DNA of 6,670 bases from NCBI GenBank assembly GCA_017538635.1, contig JAFYIM010000221.1:1-6670 (forward strand). Direction: 5' to 3'. The DNA comes from a bacterium (GTDB lineage Bacteria; UBA3054). Shown piece after piece: positions 5,221 to 6,670 of this stretch (within the stretch, counting starts at the first letter, position 1; each line of letters opens with the position of its first letter). The notes under the pieces were generated by a model. The model did no database searches. It was not told the origin of the DNA and worked only from the letters and a program-made list of their open reading frames with translations. The translations under genes were made by a program, and so were the position numbers.

Positions 5221-6426
5221 ATGTCGCTTTCCGCCACGCCAAGTTCCGACAGGATACACATCGCTTTTTTGGGCCGCACCAACACCGGCAAATCGAGTCT
5301 GGTGAATGCCCTCACTAACCAGGACCTCGCCCTGGTCTCCAATGTCGCCGGCACCACCACCGACCCCGTTAAGAAGGCCATGGAGATCCTGCCTTTGGGC
5401 CCTGTCGTCATAATAGACACTCCGGGGCTTGACGACACCGGGGAATTGGGGCAATTACGCATTGAGAAGACCAAGGAGGCCCTAAGAAGCGCCGACATGG
5501 CTATCGTTGTGGCCGAAGCCGCAAAAGGGCTCCAAAGCGAAGAGAAGGCCATTATTGAGGAACTCAAGAAAAAGGGCCTTCCCTACCTTGTGGTCTTCAA
5601 CAAAGCCGACGAATTAAGCGAAGAGCATAAGAAAAATTTCAAGGAGGGACTTCTTGTTTCCGCTGTGACAAAAGAAGGCGTAGAGGAAATAAAGAAAACT
5701 CTCCCCTCCCTCAAGCCGCAGAAAGAGGATTCTCCCCTCATAAGAGATCTTCTGCGGCCCAAAGACGTCGTCATCCTCGTAGTGCCCATCGATTCCGCCG
5801 CGCCCAAGGGCAGATTGATCCTTCCCCAGCAGCAGGTCATCAGGGACGCCCTGGAAGCCGGTGCGCTTCCCCTTGTCGCCAGGGATACGGAACTCGCCGA
5901 CGCGCTCGTAAAATTCCCGAACCCCGCGCTCGTCGTCACCGACAGCCAGGCCTTTGGGAAAGTTTCAAAGATCGTTCCGGAAAACATCCTTCTCACCTCC
6001 TTCTCCATCCTGCTCTCCAGAGCCAAAGGCGACCTCGAGGAGCAGATAAAAGGCGTCAAGGCTTTGCTCACCCTTAAAAGCAATGACCCCGTGCTTATCG
6101 CGGAAGGCTGCACCCATCACAGGCAGTGCGAAGACATCGGCACCGTAAAATTACCCCGCTGGATCAGGGAAAAACTGAGTGTCGAGCCCGACTTCCATTT
6201 CACCAGCGGCGGCACCTATCCCAAAGATCTCACGCCCTACAAAGTCGTGATTCACTGCGGCGGCTGCATGCTCCCGCCCATGGAAATGAAGAACCGCCTT
6301 CAGCAGGCCAAAACGCAGAACGTCCCCATCACCAATTACGGCATGGCCATCGCGGCCCTCCACGGCGTCCTCGAGCGCAGCCTCAAAGTCTTCCCCTCCA
6401 TCGCCAACCAACTTAATTCAGTTTAG
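5221..6426 (+). CDS. hydF: [FeFe]-hydrogenase maturation GTPase HydF
   Basis: HydF is the scaffold on which the 2Fe subcluster of the H-cluster is assembled from HydE and HydG products, and it passes the cluster to the apo-hydrogenase. Its 401 residues match the family. The N-terminal TrmE-like G domain has the P-loop GRTNTGKS (18-25), the switch AGTTTDP (43-49), DTPG (66-69), NKAD (127-130) and an SA motif (147-148). A dimerisation region follows. The C-terminal cluster-binding domain has C297-T-H299 and HCGGC (H345, C346, C349), the CxH...HCxxC signature, with 45 residues between H299 and H345. The end NYGMAIAALHGVLERSL is also typical. The start MSLSATPSSDRIHIAFLGR aligns with the usual HydF beginning, so ATG 5221 is well chosen even though the leader shows no convincing Shine-Dalgarno (only GAG at 5215-5217). 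It sits 128 bases after hydG; hydE is absent. No clear terminator follows the stop. Confidence 0.96.
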   Translation: MSLSATPSSDRIHIAFLGRTNTGKSSLVNALTNQDLALVSNVAGTTTDPVKKAMEILPLGPVVIIDTPGLDDTGELGQLRIEKTKEALRSADMAIVVAEAAKGLQSEEKAIIEELKKKGLPYLVVFNKADELSEEHKKNFKEGLLVSAVTKEGVEEIKKTLPSLKPQKEDSPLIRDLLRPKDVVILVVPIDSAAPKGRLILPQQQVIRDALEAGALPLVARDTELADALVKFPNPALVVTDSQAFGKVSKIVPENILLTSFSILLSRAKGDLEEQIKGVKALLTLKSNDPVLIAEGCTHHRQCEDIGTVKLPRWIREKLSVEPDFHFTSGGTYPKDLTPYKVVIHCGGCMLPPMEMKNRLQQAKTQNVPITNYGMAIAALHGVLERSLKVFPSIANQLNSV

Positions 6427-6460
6427 CAATGAATCAATAAATTGAGTATATAACCCATTA

Positions 6461-6670
6461 TCATACATCACCTTTCAAAACGGTCATCAGCATATAAATA
6501 CCTTGTTCAGTAAAAGCGTAAGGAGGATTGCTTCTCCCCCTTTCACTCCAGAAGTTTGTATCGAGGTCACAAATTGTGACCTCGATAATTTCAATGTCTC
6601 TTCCATAGATAATTGAAATTTAAAATCTTCATCGAATTTTGCTAAATTTCTTTTAACTTGCTGATTAAAT
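6461..6670 (-). pseudogene. ORF6N-domain phage-type DNA-binding protein, frameshifted remnant (5' end outside window)
   Basis: On the minus strand the frame entering at 6669 reads FNQQVKRNLAKFDEDFKF, then QLSMEETLKLSRSQFVTS, then a GVKGG segment ending at a run of five C's on the plus strand (6536-6540). This resembles the ORF6N domain (pattern NQAVKRNxxRFPEDFMFQL ... LRSQ(F/I/N)VTS). After the run the same frame turns to nonsense and stops at 6489-6487. A different frame continues the family pattern as RSNPPYAFTEQGIYMLMTVLKGDV and stops at 6463-6461. One more G in the run would join the two parts, so the gene has a -1 frameshift. It also ends right after VLKGD, where family members usually continue, so the 3' end seems lost. 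ORF6N proteins are typical of phages and mobile islands. The AT-rich composition and position next to hydF suggest acquired DNA. A sequencing error cannot be excluded for the frameshift. Confidence 0.75.
6559..6587. repeat. 29-bp perfect palindrome inside the ORF6N remnant
   Basis: Positions 6559-6572 are the exact reverse complement of 6574-6587 around a single central A: 14-base arms whose cores read GAGGTCACAA and TTGTGACCTC. It lies in the codons for LSRSQFVTSIQ, the conserved RSQ-VTS motif of the domain. It could be an operator-like site, a coding coincidence favoured by that motif, or a hairpin in mRNA. No T-tract follows on either strand, so it is not a terminator. Confidence 0.7.

Noticed and set aside
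4951..5567. Minus-strand open frames spanning the hydG end and hydF start
   Set aside because: They run antisense through two convincing genes and through the terminator region, and show no recognisable domain.
6427..6465. Short fragment YDNGLYTQFIDSLLN in another minus-strand frame after the ORF6N remnant
   Set aside because: It might be a displaced piece of the lost C-terminus, but it is too short and I cannot match it to the family.
1..6670. CRISPR array, riboswitch class, toxin-antitoxin pair or defence system
   Set aside because: No spaced direct repeats of CRISPR type, no recognised riboswitch core and no paired small genes are visible on either strand.

Overview
This window looks like a chromosomal segment of an anaerobic, fermentative bacterium that makes an [FeFe]-hydrogenase. 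The coding part is moderately GC-rich (about half to high-fifties percent by eye). Two of the three dedicated hydrogenase maturases, hydG and hydF, lie close together, and the rest of the gene set is bacterial housekeeping: a ribonuclease D-like tail, rsmD, coaD and a tRNA-Thr with an encoded CCA. Nothing here fixes the phylum. Firmicutes-like, Synergistota and Elusimicrobiota lineages would all be compatible, and I do not choose between them.

Positions 1-2207 carry a tightly packed plus-strand cluster. It holds the C-terminal end of a ribonuclease D/HRDC-type protein, a stand-alone SpoIIE/RsbU-type serine phosphatase, rsmD (16S rRNA m2G966 methyltransferase) and coaD (phosphopantetheine adenylyltransferase). 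Gaps are a few bases or negative (8-base and 4-base overlaps), so the genes are probably one translationally coupled transcript.

Positions 2208-3555 are read on the minus strand. An AI-2E/PerM-family membrane protein is followed by a tRNA-Thr(CGU) with its own near-consensus promoter, and then by a long near-perfect hairpin element (2224-2319). That element ends in a T-tract on the tRNA strand, is flanked by two copies of ATAAAAAA, and looks both like a terminator and like a dispersed REP/MITE-type palindrome. The AI-2E terminator, its stop codon and the tRNA promoter are superimposed within about 45 bases.

Positions 3556-6426 return to the plus strand. A 118-bp divergent promoter region precedes hydG. 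HydG makes the CO and CN ligands of the hydrogenase H-cluster from tyrosine, and HydF is the GTPase scaffold on which the 2Fe subcluster is assembled. A 128-bp gap with two related hairpins, the second a strong intrinsic terminator, separates the genes. HydE and the hydrogenase itself are not in the window.

Positions 6427-6670 are abruptly AT-rich (about 32% GC by my count over 6421-6670). They hold a broken minus-strand gene for an ORF6N-type phage DNA-binding protein, frameshifted at a five-base homopolymer, with a 29-bp perfect palindrome inside its conserved motif. I see no convincing undescribed multi-gene system. The most unusual signals are non-coding: the hairpin element beside the tRNA, the double hairpin between hydG and hydF, and the palindrome in the ORF6N remnant.
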